DNA of 64,000 nt from Chloroflexota bacterium (GCA_018969485.1 JAGWYG010000004.1:1-64000); one strand, 5' to 3'. Positions 9,175 through 18,894 are shown, counted from the first letter of the stretch. Notes: generated by a model not told the origin, from the letters alone. Numbers and translations are program-made.

Positions 9175-9921
9175 TCACTGGCCGCGCCGCGCGCGGACCT
9201 CGGCGACGAATGCCGTGAACAGCGCCGTCCAGCGCGGCTCGGTGGCATTCCACAGGTGCTCGGGGTGACACTGCACGCCGACGATCAGGCCGGGGCCAGC
9301 GCCCTCGATCGCCTCGATGACGCCATCGGGCGCGCGCGCCGCGCAGCGCAGCCCCGGCGCCAGCGCATCGACGGCCTGATGATGCAGCGTGTTGGCCGGC
9401 AGCGCCCCCGCGCCGACCTGCCGGGCCAGCCATGTATCCGGCACCACGTCGATCGTGTGCGCCAGATGCTCGCGGGCACCGCGCCAGACCGATTCGCGGT
9501 GATCGGCGGCGCCGGGCACGTCGCTGGGGATGTCCTGGATCAGCGTGCCGCCGAGCGCGACGTTGATCAGCTGCACGCCGCGGCAGATGCCCAGCATCGG
9601 CAGCGCGTCGGCGGCGGCGCGGCGCGCCAGCGCGAGCTCGACGGTGTCGCGCAGCGGTTCGATCTGGCCGAGCTGCGGATGCGGCGCGGCGCCGTAATGC
9701 GCCGGATCAATGTCATCGCCGCCGACGAACAGGATGCCGTCGATGCGGCGATAGAGCACATCGAGCACCTCGGCATCATCGGTGAGATGGATCAACGTCG
9801 GGACGCCACCACCCCGCTCCACCGCCGCCAGATACGCCGGCCGGCATCCCGCCACCAGCGACTGGTCGGGGAAGCTGAAGTGGCTGCCGACGACGCCGAT
9901 GATCGGACGCGAATCACCCAT
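9175..9921 (-). CDS. Class-I glutamine amidotransferase-like hydrolase (peptidase C26, PuuD-like)
   Basis: Probable gamma-glutamyl amide hydrolase of the PuuD type; 248 residues. The nucleophile elbow 'GICRGVQLINV' supplies the cysteine and 'QCHPEH' the histidine and glutamate of the triad. The N-terminal 'FVGGDDIDPAHYG' is typical of C26 enzymes. Its ATG lies inside the end of the MFS gene (8 bp overlap) behind an AGGAGGG site, which implies coupled translation. No putrescine-utilisation genes are nearby, so polyamine catabolism is only one possible role. Confidence 0.88.
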   Translation of the reverse strand: MGDSRPIIGVVGSHFSFPDQSLVAGCRPAYLAAVERGGGVPTLIHLTDDAEVLDVLYRRIDGILFVGGDDIDPAHYGAAPHPQLGQIEPLRDTVELALARRAAADALPMLGICRGVQLINVALGGTLIQDIPSDVPGAADHRESVWRGAREHLAHTIDVVPDTWLARQVGAGALPANTLHHQAVDALAPGLRCAARAPDGVIEAIEGAGPGLIVGVQCHPEHLWNATEPRWTALFTAFVAEVRARRGQ

Positions 9922-11197
9922 GGGATCCCTCCTGGTCTGGTCCGTCGTAGGCGCGGAGCTCGGGGACGCGCCAGCCGATGGCGACGACGCTGGCGACGCA
10001 CAGCATGCCGCCGATGCCGACGGCGATCGGCGCGGTGATCAGGCTGGCGAGCACGCCCGCCTGAAACTCGCCGAGCTGTGGCCCACCGGCGAAGAACACC
10101 ATATTCACCGCAGTCATCCGGCCGCGTAGCTCGTTGGGGGTGAGCAACTGCCGCATGCTGCCACGGATGACCATGCTCACCGTGTCACAGGCGCCGGCGC
10201 CGGCGAGCGCCAGCAGCGAGAGCCACAGCCACGGCGACAGGCCGAAGATGGCGATGCAGACGCCAAATGCGATCACCGTCGCCAGCAGCACCAGCCCCTG
10301 GCGCCGGATGGTCACCGCGCTGAGCAGCAGCGCCGTGCTCACCGCGCCGACCGCCGACGCCGAATAGAGCCAGCCGAGCTCGACCGGGCCGACCTTGAGC
10401 ACTTCGATGGCAAAGATCGGCATCAGGGTGGTGGCGGCGCCGAACAGCGTGGCGAAGAAGTCGAGCAGCATGGTCGAGGCGATCATGCGATGGCGCAGGA
10501 CGAACTGCAGCCCCACCAGCGCGTCGCGCAGCCCGGGGCGCCGCCCATCGTTGAGCGCCGCCGCCGGCGGCACGTTGCGCATCGCCAGCAGCGCCAGCAC
10601 CACACCGAGAAATGAGACGGCGTCGATGGTGTAGATCGGCGCGACGCCGACGCTGGCGATCAGGATGCCCGCCACCGAGGGGCCGACGACGTTGGCCATC
10701 TGCCAGGCGATGATGTTCAGGCTCAGGGCATTTGGCAGCCGTGCCGGCGGCACCAGCGTCGGGATGATCGCCTGGCGTGCCGGCATGTCGAATGCGTTGG
10801 CGATCGACGCGGCGGTGACCATCAGGTAGATCACCCACAGCGACGGCTGCTCGGCCCACGCGACGATCGCCAGCACCACCGAGGCTGCCAGCCCGGCGAA
10901 GGCCGATACCAGCAACACGCGCCGGCGATCGACACGATCGGCGAAGACGCCGCTGATCGGCGCGATCAGCACCAGTGCGATGACGCGCGACAGGCCGATC
11001 AGGCCGAGCGCCAGCGCCGGATCGATCAGCCCGCTCTGGCGCGCGACGTCGTAGACTTGCCAGTTGATGGCGACGATGCGCATCTGGGAGCCGAACACCG
11101 AGATCAGCTGGCCCAGCCAGAGCAGGCGGAAATTGCGATACTGCAGCGCGGCGAACGGCGCCAGCCGTCTGTTGCCTCGTGATGAATGCGTTGCCAT
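9914..11197 (-). CDS. MFS transporter, EntS/MFS_3-like exporter
   Basis: Inner-membrane major-facilitator protein of about 427 residues with some 11-12 hydrophobic segments. It resembles enterobactin- or drug-exporter-type MFS proteins: 'NFRLLWLGQLISVFGSQM' at the N-terminus, 'ADRVDRRRVLLVSA' in the loop 2-3 region, and the 'NSLN'-like segment 'LPNALSLNIIAWQMANVVGPSVAG'. The frame is open to 11506, but that extension is non-hydrophobic and overlaps the upstream gene. The ATG at 11197, just before the conserved N-terminus, is preferred although its ribosome-binding site is weak. Substrate unknown. Confidence 0.87.
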   Translation of the reverse strand: MATHSSRGNRRLAPFAALQYRNFRLLWLGQLISVFGSQMRIVAINWQVYDVARQSGLIDPALALGLIGLSRVIALVLIAPISGVFADRVDRRRVLLVSAFAGLAASVVLAIVAWAEQPSLWVIYLMVTAASIANAFDMPARQAIIPTLVPPARLPNALSLNIIAWQMANVVGPSVAGILIASVGVAPIYTIDAVSFLGVVLALLAMRNVPPAAALNDGRRPGLRDALVGLQFVLRHRMIASTMLLDFFATLFGAATTLMPIFAIEVLKVGPVELGWLYSASAVGAVSTALLLSAVTIRRQGLVLLATVIAFGVCIAIFGLSPWLWLSLLALAGAGACDTVSMVIRGSMRQLLTPNELRGRMTAVNMVFFAGGPQLGEFQAGVLASLITAPIAVGIGGMLCVASVVAIGWRVPELRAYDGPDQEGSHG

Positions 11198-11262
11198 GCG
11201 TGACCATGCTGTGGCGCGTGGCGGTGCAGCCTGCGCCACACCGTCACGCGGCCGGGAGAGTG

Positions 11263-12303
11263 TCAGGATGTCGTGGCAGTCAGCCGCGCGATCAATGGCG
11301 AGTCGTCGATGGTGAGCGGCAGTTCGACGCGCGCACCCCGCCGGCTCGACTCGTACGTCGCGAAGATCAGTTCGGTGGCACGCAGCGCACGCGCTGCCGA
11401 CAACTCCGGCTCGCGGCCGGCGGCCAGCGCGTCGATCAGATCGAGCACACCACGCGTGACGCAGTCGGCGCCGTGCAGCCCCTCGTCGACCGGGATGGCC
11501 TCCCACGCGCCGCGGCCGCCGCCGAGCACGCGCAGCGGGACGGCGTCGCTGTGTCCCAGCTCGATGATGCCGCTGCTGCCGGATAGCCGGATGCCGAGCG
11601 GCTGAAAGGCGCCGCGGCCGGTGAGCATCAGGCCCTCGACGCCGTTGGCGAAGCGAAACTGGCTGATGCCGTGGCGTTCGACCGGCACGCCGAACACCGG
11701 CGCCGCATCACGCAGGTCGATCTGCCCGATGACCCACTCGACCGGCGTCTCGTCGTTGAAGAAGCACGCCATGTCGAACCAGTGGGTGCCCCAGTCGAAC
11801 AGATTATCGGTGGAGCACTCGATCCGCTGCAGGGTGCCGATGGCGCCGGCGCGCAACAGCTCGCGGGCACGACGGAAGGGCGTGCCGAAGCGGCGCTGGT
11901 GGTTGAACGTGAGCTGGACGCCGCGATCGGCACACACGGCGACCATCTGGCGCGCCTCGCCGAACGTCGGCGCCATCGGCTTCTCGCAATGGATCGCCCG
12001 GACGCCGGCCTCGGCGGCGGCGATCACCATCGGCGCGTGCAGGTGGGGCCAGGTGCTGATGCTGACGATGTCGAGCCGCTCGCGCGCCAGCATCTCGTGG
12101 TAGTCGGTGTAGATCGCATCACCGCCGTGCTGCGCCTGGAAAGCCCGGGCATTCCCGGCGACGATGTCGGCCAGCGCGACGATCTGCGCCGCCGGCGATG
12201 CGCGATAGCCAATGGCATGCTGGTGCGACATGCCGAAGCCCGTCGCCCCGTCGGCGCGCCACGGCCGGCCACACCCGATGATCCCTACCCGATACGGTGC
12301 CAT
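11263..12303 (-). CDS. Gfo/Idh/MocA-family oxidoreductase
   Basis: NAD(P)-dependent sugar or cyclitol dehydrogenase family; 346 residues. The Rossmann start 'RVGIIGCG' and the signature 'AIHCEKPMAP' (the catalytic-site EKP) are clear. The C-terminal alpha/beta domain includes 'DWGTHWFDMACFFN'. A GAGGAGG site overlaps the stop of the upstream sugar-isomerase gene (10-base gap), so the two are translated together. This pairing is common in inositol or uncommon-sugar catabolism. The substrate is not identifiable. Confidence 0.9.
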   Translation of the reverse strand: MAPYRVGIIGCGRPWRADGATGFGMSHQHAIGYRASPAAQIVALADIVAGNARAFQAQHGGDAIYTDYHEMLARERLDIVSISTWPHLHAPMVIAAAEAGVRAIHCEKPMAPTFGEARQMVAVCADRGVQLTFNHQRRFGTPFRRARELLRAGAIGTLQRIECSTDNLFDWGTHWFDMACFFNDETPVEWVIGQIDLRDAAPVFGVPVERHGISQFRFANGVEGLMLTGRGAFQPLGIRLSGSSGIIELGHSDAVPLRVLGGGRGAWEAIPVDEGLHGADCVTRGVLDLIDALAAGREPELSAARALRATELIFATYESSRRGARVELPLTIDDSPLIARLTATTS

Positions 12304-12313
12304 CTCGGCCTCC

Positions 12314-13201
12314 TCACAGCCCCAGCGTCCGTAGATATGCCCGGCTCACCCGGGCGCTCTCGAGTGCGGTCGGCAGCTGCGTCACATCCGTCTCGACGAT
12401 CACCCAGCCGCCGAAGCCGGCGGCGTCGAGCGCGGCGAAGATCGCCGGAAAATCGACCGAACCCTGGCCGAGCTCGGTCCAGATCGCCGCCTGCTGGGCC
12501 TCGGCATAACCCGCACGCTGCTGCCGCGCCCATGTCACCACCGCAGCATCGACATCCTTGACATGCAGGGTGCGAATACGGCCGGCGTACTGGTGGACGA
12601 ACGCCACCGGATCGGCGCCGGCCCACGCCAGATGGCCGGTGTCGGGGCCCAGGAACACCAGTGACGGATCGGTCAGCGCCAGCAGTTGATCAATCTCGTC
12701 ACGCGTCTCGATCACGGCGCCGACGTGGTTATGGAAGCAACTGGCGACACCCTCGCGCAGCGTCCGCTCGCCGACAGCGTTGAGCGTCTCGGCGAAGATC
12801 TGCAGCTCGTCGGGGGAGAGCGCGTCTTCGGGGGCGACATGCCCCGACGCCTGGCTGCGCGTCTGGCCAGAGCGCGTCACATAGTCGAAGCCAGCCGGCG
12901 CGACATAGAGCTCGTGGCAGCCGACGGCGGCGGCGAATGCGGCAAATTCGGCGGCGCGCTCGAGGATCGCATGCCGCTGGTCGCGACGCCAGAAGTCGGC
13001 GCCGAGATAGCCCGGTGCCGGGCGCAGGCCAGACGCGCGATACCGTGCGAGCGTCTGCGCCGCCGTCTCGCCGACGGTCGGGCCGGCGGGTGCGCCATCG
13101 TAGCCCGCGGCGGCGATCTCGGCCAGCACATGCTCCTCGGGCATCTGGCGGGGCCAGGTGATCTGACCACATCCAATCAGGCGGGCGGGTCGGGTCGTCA
13201 T
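12314..13201 (-). CDS. Sugar phosphate isomerase/epimerase-like TIM barrel
   Basis: Xylose-isomerase-like TIM-barrel protein of 295 residues, related to inosose dehydratase (IolE) and hydroxypyruvate isomerase. Visible landmarks are 'CFHNHVGAVIETRDEI' (metal-site region), 'FLGPDTGHLAWAG' (Asp and His ligands), 'LHVKDVD' and a final 'GWVIVETD' carrying Glu. The ATG at 13201 has a good AGGGAG site. The frame extends to 13468 but only into the Arg/Pro-rich antisense of the next gene. Its coupled oxidoreductase neighbour suggests a cyclitol or sugar pathway. Confidence 0.87.
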   Translation of the reverse strand: MTTRPARLIGCGQITWPRQMPEEHVLAEIAAAGYDGAPAGPTVGETAAQTLARYRASGLRPAPGYLGADFWRRDQRHAILERAAEFAAFAAAVGCHELYVAPAGFDYVTRSGQTRSQASGHVAPEDALSPDELQIFAETLNAVGERTLREGVASCFHNHVGAVIETRDEIDQLLALTDPSLVFLGPDTGHLAWAGADPVAFVHQYAGRIRTLHVKDVDAAVVTWARQQRAGYAEAQQAAIWTELGQGSVDFPAIFAALDAAGFGGWVIVETDVTQLPTALESARVSRAYLRTLGL

Positions 13202-13232
13202 GGTTCGCTCCCTTGGCTGCTGACGGCTGGCA

Positions 13233-14423
13233 TTATTCCTGGCCGGGGATGCGGCCACGGCGCCGCCGCCGCCGCAGGGCGGGTGGTGCGCCCTCGGCGG
13301 ATGGTGGCGGATCGGCGCTGGCCGGTGGCGGCACGCCGGCGGGCCGCTGGTGCTGGGCGGCACGCACCTGGTGTCGCTCGCGCGGCTGCGGCGGCGCCGG
13401 CCGCGCGGCGGCCGCAGGGCGCTCGGCTGGCGGCTCGCTGCTCCGCTGGTGGCTCGGCGCGTCGGCATCCTCGGGCGGAATCTCGTCGCGCAGCAGGCGC
13501 CGCTCCCCCGGTGGCCGTGACTCGCGGCGCGGCATCGGCGACCGCTGGCCGACGGGTGGCCGTGCGCCCGGCGCGATGCCCTCGCCGACGCGGCTGCGCG
13601 CCACGCTGGCGACCCGCTCGCCGGCCTCGCTCAGCTGTGCTGGCTGGTACTCCGACTGGACGCCGCTGCCGGCGAGTTCGACGGTGACGGTCTCGCGGAT
13701 GACGTTGACCGTGATGACCTCGCCCGGGCCATCGGGTGTCTGGACCCACGCGCCTTTGCGGGGTAGCTCGGCTTTGATGGCGACGTATTGGTCGTGTTCG
13801 TACGAGAGACAGCACAGCAGCCGACCGCAGACGCCACTGATCTTGGCCGGATTCAGCGGCAGATCCTGGTCCTTGGCCATCTTGATCGAGACGCGGGCGT
13901 AGTCGGGCAGAAATGTGGTGCAGCACAGCAGCCGGCCGCATGGGCCGATGCCGCCGAGCAGGCGCGCTTCGTCGCGCGGCCCGATCTGGCGCAGTTCGAT
14001 GCGCGTCTTGAAGGTGCGTGCCAGCTCGCGTACGAGATTGCGGAAGTCGACGCGCTTCTCGGCGGTGAAGTAGAACGTGAGCCGCGAGCCGTCGAAGTTG
14101 TACTCGGCCTTGACCAGCCGCATCGGCAGATCGTGCTCGCGGATCTTCTCGGCACAGCGCGCCAGCGTCGCCGACTGCCGGGCGTTGAGCGCCTCGAGCC
14201 GCTGGAGGTCGGCGTCGTCGGCCCGGCGGATGACCGGCTTCAGGTCGCCGATGATGTCGCCTGGCGCAATGTCGCTGGGCGCCGCCACGGCCTGGGCGAG
14301 CTCGGGGCCGCGCACCGTGTCGACGATGACGTGGTCGCCGGCCGCGAGCCGCTCGATGCCGTTGGGATCCACGTGGGAGATCTTGCCGGAATCTTTGAAC
14401 TTGATCGGCAGGGCAATCGGCAT
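13233..14423 (-). CDS. ricT: PSP1-domain protein, RicT/YaaT-like, with basic tail
   Basis: PSP1 proteins such as Bacillus RicT carry cysteines that bind Fe-S and act in an RNA-maturation or phosphorelay complex. Here the conserved cysteine cluster 'GPCGRLLCC' and 'GVCGRLLCC' lies near residues 165-215 of 396. After about residue 270 there is a long Pro/Arg/Gly-rich, probably disordered tail ending in a run of six arginines, which suggests RNA binding. The start at 14423 ('MPIALPIKFK') fits the family N-terminus; the frame is open to 14681 but that part is unlike PSP1 proteins. Confidence 0.88.
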   Translation of the reverse strand: MPIALPIKFKDSGKISHVDPNGIERLAAGDHVIVDTVRGPELAQAVAAPSDIAPGDIIGDLKPVIRRADDADLQRLEALNARQSATLARCAEKIREHDLPMRLVKAEYNFDGSRLTFYFTAEKRVDFRNLVRELARTFKTRIELRQIGPRDEARLLGGIGPCGRLLCCTTFLPDYARVSIKMAKDQDLPLNPAKISGVCGRLLCCLSYEHDQYVAIKAELPRKGAWVQTPDGPGEVITVNVIRETVTVELAGSGVQSEYQPAQLSEAGERVASVARSRVGEGIAPGARPPVGQRSPMPRRESRPPGERRLLRDEIPPEDADAPSHQRSSEPPAERPAAAARPAPPQPRERHQVRAAQHQRPAGVPPPASADPPPSAEGAPPALRRRRRRGRIPGQE

Positions 14424-14550
14424 GACGGGTGGGCCTCGCTGTCGTCGTGATTGCGGCCAAGTATAGCAGAGGTGCCACGGAGGGGCAACCGGCCCTGGCG
14501 GTGAGACGGTGATTGCGATCGCGACACCGACCGCACCGCCGTGCTGCGGC

Positions 14551-16557
14551 TCAGCCGCCCACCGCCACACCGGCACGGTCACGCCAGATGAGCATGCCGC
14601 TGAACCCCAGCGCGGCGAGCGCCAGCACGACGCCGAGCGGCACATCCCATGGCCGGTAGCGCAGGCGGATCTGTCGCGCATCAGCCGGCACCTCGAGCTC
14701 CAGCCAGGTCGCGCCGATCAGATCCGCCGGCCGGCCGTCCACCTCGGCCCACCAGCCCGACCAGGTGTATTCGTGGACGATCAGCCGACCCGCCGGGTGC
14801 GCCGGGCACTCGATGTCGAGGTCGCCGCCGCGTCCGCTGCCGCGACAGGCGGTGCGGCCGCCGTCATTGCCGATCACCTGGGCATACTGGGTCTCGGGCG
14901 GGCCGCGCAGGATCTGGATACCACCGACCGCGCCGATGGGCGTCAGCCCGTCGGGCGGATTCTCGCGGAAGCTCTCGAGCCACGCCGTGGGCAGCGGGCG
15001 GTCGCGCCAATCCCATGGGCGGACGCCCAGCGCCAGCTTCAGCCCACGATCCACCGCCGGCGTGACGTAGAAGTGCTCGCCAAACGGCGTGTTGACCCAT
15101 TGCAGCTCGGGCGTCGTGAGCGCGCCGAGGACGACCTCGACGTCGGGGGCGAGCGGCATGAGCTGCAACCATTGCTGGCCGAACCGCCACGGGCCGTGGA
15201 GCGCCAGCAGCAGCACCGGCAACAGCACCCAGCGGCCATCGAGGCCGAATGCCACGCTGTGCTGGCCGATGCCGGCGCTGACGTGCAGTCGGTTGCGCAG
15301 GCGTTCGAGGGCGTGCTCGACCGCCACTGCCGCCAGGACGACGAGCGGCGGGATCGCCAGGCCAGCCATCACCGGAAAGTAGCGCAGCGCGGCGATGGCG
15401 TCGGGAAGCAGCTGCGCGAGCCACTGCAGCGGCACGCCGCTGGCCAGCCACAGCGGCAGCAGCGCGCCCATGCCGAGAACGAGCGCCATGCGCCGCTGCC
15501 CGCGCCACATCACGATGCTCCCCCACAGCGCCAGCGACGCGGGGATCCAGCCGAGGTAGTTGACGTACAGGTACGGATACGGCAGTTTCTGGAGTGCGTC
15601 GCTCCAGAAGAAGTCAGCATCGTCGACTACCAGGTTGAGCGGGATCCACTGCAATGGCTGCCCGGCGGTGAAGCTCGCGTCACCATCCTTGGTGAATGCC
15701 GACACGAAGTGCGCCAGCGGCACGAGCAACGGCGCAGCCAGCGCCAGGCCGAGCACACCACCGAGCAGCAGCCCGCGCAGCCGCATCCTCGGCGTCGCCT
15801 CCTGTCGCGGCAGGAGCAACAGCGCCAGCGGCAGGCACAGCGCCATGGCGACCTGCATGTAGCCCTGCCCGGCGAGGAGCGCCTGGCCCAGCGCGAGGCC
15901 CAGCAGCGCCACGTGGCACTGCCGGCCGCTGCGCGCCGCAGCGACCAGCGCCGGCAGTACCAGCGAGCACGCCGCCGTCGACAGCACCAGGCCGAACGTG
16001 CCGATCTCGGCCCGCCCGGACAGATGGCCGGCGGCGATCACCAGGCAAGCACCCCACAGCCGCGCGATCCGGCCGAGGCCAACCAGCGCTCCCAACCACA
16101 ATTGCGCCACGCCGGCCATGATGAACGCGCCGACGAGCGCCAGTTTGGCGCCATTGATGCTGCCCCAGCCAAGCGACGCCAGGATCACCAGCGGATGCAG
16201 CATGCTGCCGTATGGATCGACGAACGCCGGCGCACCACCGCGCACCGCACCGTTCCACATCACACACGGGCCGCATTGCCGCGCGACGCCCCAGATGTGG
16301 TGCGACTGGATGGCCGAGAGGAACTCCCGGCCCGTCGGCACCATGGCCGGGTTCAGGTCGAGCAGCGGCCAGCCGACGAAGCACGCCCATGCCACGATGA
16401 TGGCGAGCTCGCCGATGTGTCCAGCACGACGTCGGTGTCCGTCATCTGACACATGGCGCGCGCGCACGGCGCGCCACCAGGCATGCATGCGCACCTCCGC
16501 CACCCGGTCGCCCGCGCCATCGCTGGCTTCGCTCTGATCATGCCCCAGCACCGCCAT
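14551..16557 (-). CDS. Polytopic membrane protein, YfhO/GT-C-like
   Basis: Integral membrane protein of 668 residues with about 10-12 hydrophobic segments, a long extracytoplasmic region near the C-terminus and a final helix ('VLALAALGFSGMLIW'). The layout and the pattern 'GREFLSAIQSHHIWG...GGAPAFVDPYGSMLHP' resemble YfhO-like and other GT-C-type lipid-linked sugar transferases. 'HEYTWSGWWAEVDGRPADLI' matches the short beta-rich tail often found in them. The ATG at 16557 is chosen because GGGGGAGGC lies just upstream; a GTG at 16587 is possible. It follows the phosphohexomutase gene by 39 bases. Confidence 0.75.
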   Translation of the reverse strand: MAVLGHDQSEASDGAGDRVAEVRMHAWWRAVRARHVSDDGHRRRAGHIGELAIIVAWACFVGWPLLDLNPAMVPTGREFLSAIQSHHIWGVARQCGPCVMWNGAVRGGAPAFVDPYGSMLHPLVILASLGWGSINGAKLALVGAFIMAGVAQLWLGALVGLGRIARLWGACLVIAAGHLSGRAEIGTFGLVLSTAACSLVLPALVAAARSGRQCHVALLGLALGQALLAGQGYMQVAMALCLPLALLLLPRQEATPRMRLRGLLLGGVLGLALAAPLLVPLAHFVSAFTKDGDASFTAGQPLQWIPLNLVVDDADFFWSDALQKLPYPYLYVNYLGWIPASLALWGSIVMWRGQRRMALVLGMGALLPLWLASGVPLQWLAQLLPDAIAALRYFPVMAGLAIPPLVVLAAVAVEHALERLRNRLHVSAGIGQHSVAFGLDGRWVLLPVLLLALHGPWRFGQQWLQLMPLAPDVEVVLGALTTPELQWVNTPFGEHFYVTPAVDRGLKLALGVRPWDWRDRPLPTAWLESFRENPPDGLTPIGAVGGIQILRGPPETQYAQVIGNDGGRTACRGSGRGGDLDIECPAHPAGRLIVHEYTWSGWWAEVDGRPADLIGATWLELEVPADARQIRLRYRPWDVPLGVVLALAALGFSGMLIWRDRAGVAVGG

Positions 16558-16596
16558 ACTGCCTCCCCCACGGCGGCCTCGCGCCACCCTGCCGGT

Positions 16597-17943
16597 TCAT
16601 GCACGAATGATCGCCAGCACCTCGTCGCGGCGCTGTTCCATCGTCTCCCGCGACAGGGCCTCGAGATTCAGGCGCACCAGGGGCTCGGTATTCGAGGCGC
16701 GCACGTTGAAGTGCCAGTCGGGATACGTGACCGACACGCCGTCGAGCGTCTCGATGACGCCGTCGTGGTAGCGCGCCTTGAGCGCCTCGAGCCGCCCGGA
16801 CGGGTCGGCGACCGTCGAATTGATCTCGCCCGAGAGGATATAGTGCGACTCGATCGGCTCGAGCAGGCGCGACAGCGGATGACCGCCAGTGGCGAGCATC
16901 TCGAGGATGAGCAGCGACGGGATGAGCCCCGAATCGGCGTAGGTGAAGTCCTGGAAGTAGTAGTGGCCGGTGACCTCGCCGCCGAACAGGGCGCCCTCGT
17001 CGGCCATCCGCCGCTTGATGAACGCATGGCCGACGCGCTCCACCAATGGCGTGCCACCGCTGGCGCTGATCAGGTCGCGCACCGCCCACGATGCGCGCAC
17101 GTCGTAGACGATCTTGCTGCGCGGCCGGCGCCGCAGCAGGTAGCGGCCGAGCAACGCGGTCATGAAATCGCCGGGCACAAACCGGCCGCGATCGTCGATG
17201 GCGAAGAAGCGGTCGCCATCACCATCGAAGGCGAAGCCGGCGGCTGCGCCGGCGGTGATGACGCGCCGCTCGAGCTCGGCACGATTCTCGGGCTGGAGCG
17301 GATCGAGGCCGTGGTTGGGCAGGTTGCCGTCGGGCTCGAGGTACAGGCCGATCAGCGTGACCGGCAGCCGGGCGTACAGCCGGCGCAGGATCGGCCCGAC
17401 CGTGCCGTTGCCGGTATCAGCGACCACCGTCAGGCCCCGGCCGGCGAGCGCCGCGACGTCGATCATGCCGAGCAGCGTCTCGATGAACGCCTCGGACAGG
17501 TCGAGCGCGCTCATCGCGCCTTGCCCGCTGGACGGTGCGAATGCATCAGCCTCGATGATGCGCCGCAGGTCGTGGATGCCCTCGTTGCCGCTCAGCAGAT
17601 ACGGCATCTGGCGTACCATCTTGAAGCCATTGTAGTGCTTGGGATTATGCGAGGCGGTCACCATCATGCCGGGCAGGCCGAGCCGCGCGCACGCGAAATA
17701 GAACTGATCGGTGCTGACGAGGCCGATGTTGATGACGTCGGCGCCTTGCTCCATGATGCCGCGCGTGACCTCGGCGAACAGCGCCGGGCCGGACAGGCGC
17801 ATGTCGTGGCCGACGATCACCCGCCGGGCGCCGAGCAGGGTGACGAATGCACGCCCGATGGCGTGGGCCCCAGGTTCGTCGAGCTCGGTGGGGTAGATGC
17901 CACGAATATCATAGGCCTTGAAGATTCCCGGGGTGATGCGCAT
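16597..17943 (-). CDS. Phosphomannomutase/phosphoglucomutase
   Basis: Interconverts hexose 1- and 6-phosphates for nucleotide-sugar synthesis; 448 residues, standard length. The phosphoserine loop 'TASHNPKHYNGFK' has the catalytic Ser at 98, the metal loop is 'DGDGDRFF', the sugar loop 'GGEVTGHYYF', and the phosphate-binding tail includes 'VRASNTEPLVRLN'. The AGAGGAG site gives a clear start. It heads a minus-strand run with a lipid-linked-sugar-type membrane protein, consistent with surface-glycan precursor supply. A TATAAT lies at 17982-17987. Confidence 0.94.
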   Translation of the reverse strand: MRITPGIFKAYDIRGIYPTELDEPGAHAIGRAFVTLLGARRVIVGHDMRLSGPALFAEVTRGIMEQGADVINIGLVSTDQFYFACARLGLPGMMVTASHNPKHYNGFKMVRQMPYLLSGNEGIHDLRRIIEADAFAPSSGQGAMSALDLSEAFIETLLGMIDVAALAGRGLTVVADTGNGTVGPILRRLYARLPVTLIGLYLEPDGNLPNHGLDPLQPENRAELERRVITAGAAAGFAFDGDGDRFFAIDDRGRFVPGDFMTALLGRYLLRRRPRSKIVYDVRASWAVRDLISASGGTPLVERVGHAFIKRRMADEGALFGGEVTGHYYFQDFTYADSGLIPSLLILEMLATGGHPLSRLLEPIESHYILSGEINSTVADPSGRLEALKARYHDGVIETLDGVSVTYPDWHFNVRASNTEPLVRLNLEALSRETMEQRRDEVLAIIRA

Positions 17944-17981
17944 CAGCGACTCCTCTCGCGGCGATCAGCAGTGTCGCTGGT

Positions 17982-17987
17982 ATTATA
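17982..17987 (-). promoter_or_regulatory. Candidate -10 (TATAAT) for the phosphohexomutase gene
   Basis: A perfect TATAAT is read on the minus strand 39 bases upstream of the ATG at 17943, in the short divergent gap with the SDR gene. No recognisable -35 accompanies it. Confidence 0.4.
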
Positions 17988-18045
17988 CCCTGCACACACC
18001 GGACTGCGCGTGATGTCCTGGTGCTGATGGCTGGAGGGAGTGGTC

Positions 18046-18861
18046 ATGCAGCTGCGCGGCACGACGGTCCTGGTCACGGGCGCATCATATGGCATCGGGG
18101 CGGCGCTGGCGCGGTCGGTGGCGCAACGTGGCGCAACGTGCGTGGTGCTGATGGCGCGCAGCGCGGACGCGCTGGGGCACGTGGCCGAAACGGTGACGGC
18201 GATGGGCGCGCGGGCGTTGCCGCTGGCGGTCGATCTGACCGATGATGCGGCGCTGGCATCGGCGGTGCACACGCTGCTGGCGGAGACCGGTGTGCCCGAT
18301 GTGGTGATCAGCAATGCTGGCTCGGGCCGCTGGCTGGCGATCGATGAGACGGAGCCGGCGGAGGCGCGGGCGATGATGGCGATGCCGTACTTCGCGGCGT
18401 TCACGCTGACCCGGCTGCTGATCGGGCCGTTGCTGGCACGTGGTGCCGGACATCTGGTCTATGTCAATTCTCCGGCTGCGTTGCTGCCGTGGCCGGGGGC
18501 GTGCGCCTACAGCGCGGCGCGCTGGGCGCTGCGCGGTTTCGCCGAGGCGCTGCGCGCCGATCTCCACGGTACGCCGATCATGGTCTCGACCGTGGTGCTC
18601 GGCATGGTGGAGTCGCAGTATTTTGCCCACAACCCCGGCGTGGCCGAACGGATTCCACGGCTGGCGCGACGCGTGTTGCCGCCGCTCAGTACCGACCAGG
18701 CGGCAGCGGCCATCCTCGATGGTATCGAACGGCGGCGGCGGCTGATCATCGCGCCGGCAGCCTTGCGCGGTCTGTTCTGGCTGCACGCCGTGACGCCCTG
18801 GCTTGTACGGCGTCTGACGCTGGCCGGTGGCTGGAGACGCGGCGTGAGCGGCGAGCCATGA
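18046..18861 (+). CDS. Short-chain dehydrogenase/reductase with Tyr-x3-Arg active site
   Basis: Rossmann-fold oxidoreductase of 271 residues. The cofactor loop is 'TGASYGIG' (11-18), followed by 'NAG' at 90-92. The catalytic Ser is probably 142 and Tyr 155, but the usual lysine four residues later is Arg 159 ('YSAAR'). This may alter or slow proton relay, or define a subfamily. The C-terminus carries a hydrophobic helix ('GLFWLHAVTPWLV') that may associate with membrane. GGAGGGA at 18033-18039 fits the ATG at 18046; a GTG at 18040 overlaps it. Confidence 0.87.
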   Translation: MQLRGTTVLVTGASYGIGAALARSVAQRGATCVVLMARSADALGHVAETVTAMGARALPLAVDLTDDAALASAVHTLLAETGVPDVVISNAGSGRWLAIDETEPAEARAMMAMPYFAAFTLTRLLIGPLLARGAGHLVYVNSPAALLPWPGACAYSAARWALRGFAEALRADLHGTPIMVSTVVLGMVESQYFAHNPGVAERIPRLARRVLPPLSTDQAAAAILDGIERRRRLIIAPAALRGLFWLHAVTPWLVRRLTLAGGWRRGVSGEP

Positions 18862-18894
18862 GGATTGAGCGGCGCGAGCAACGAGCAGCAGGTG

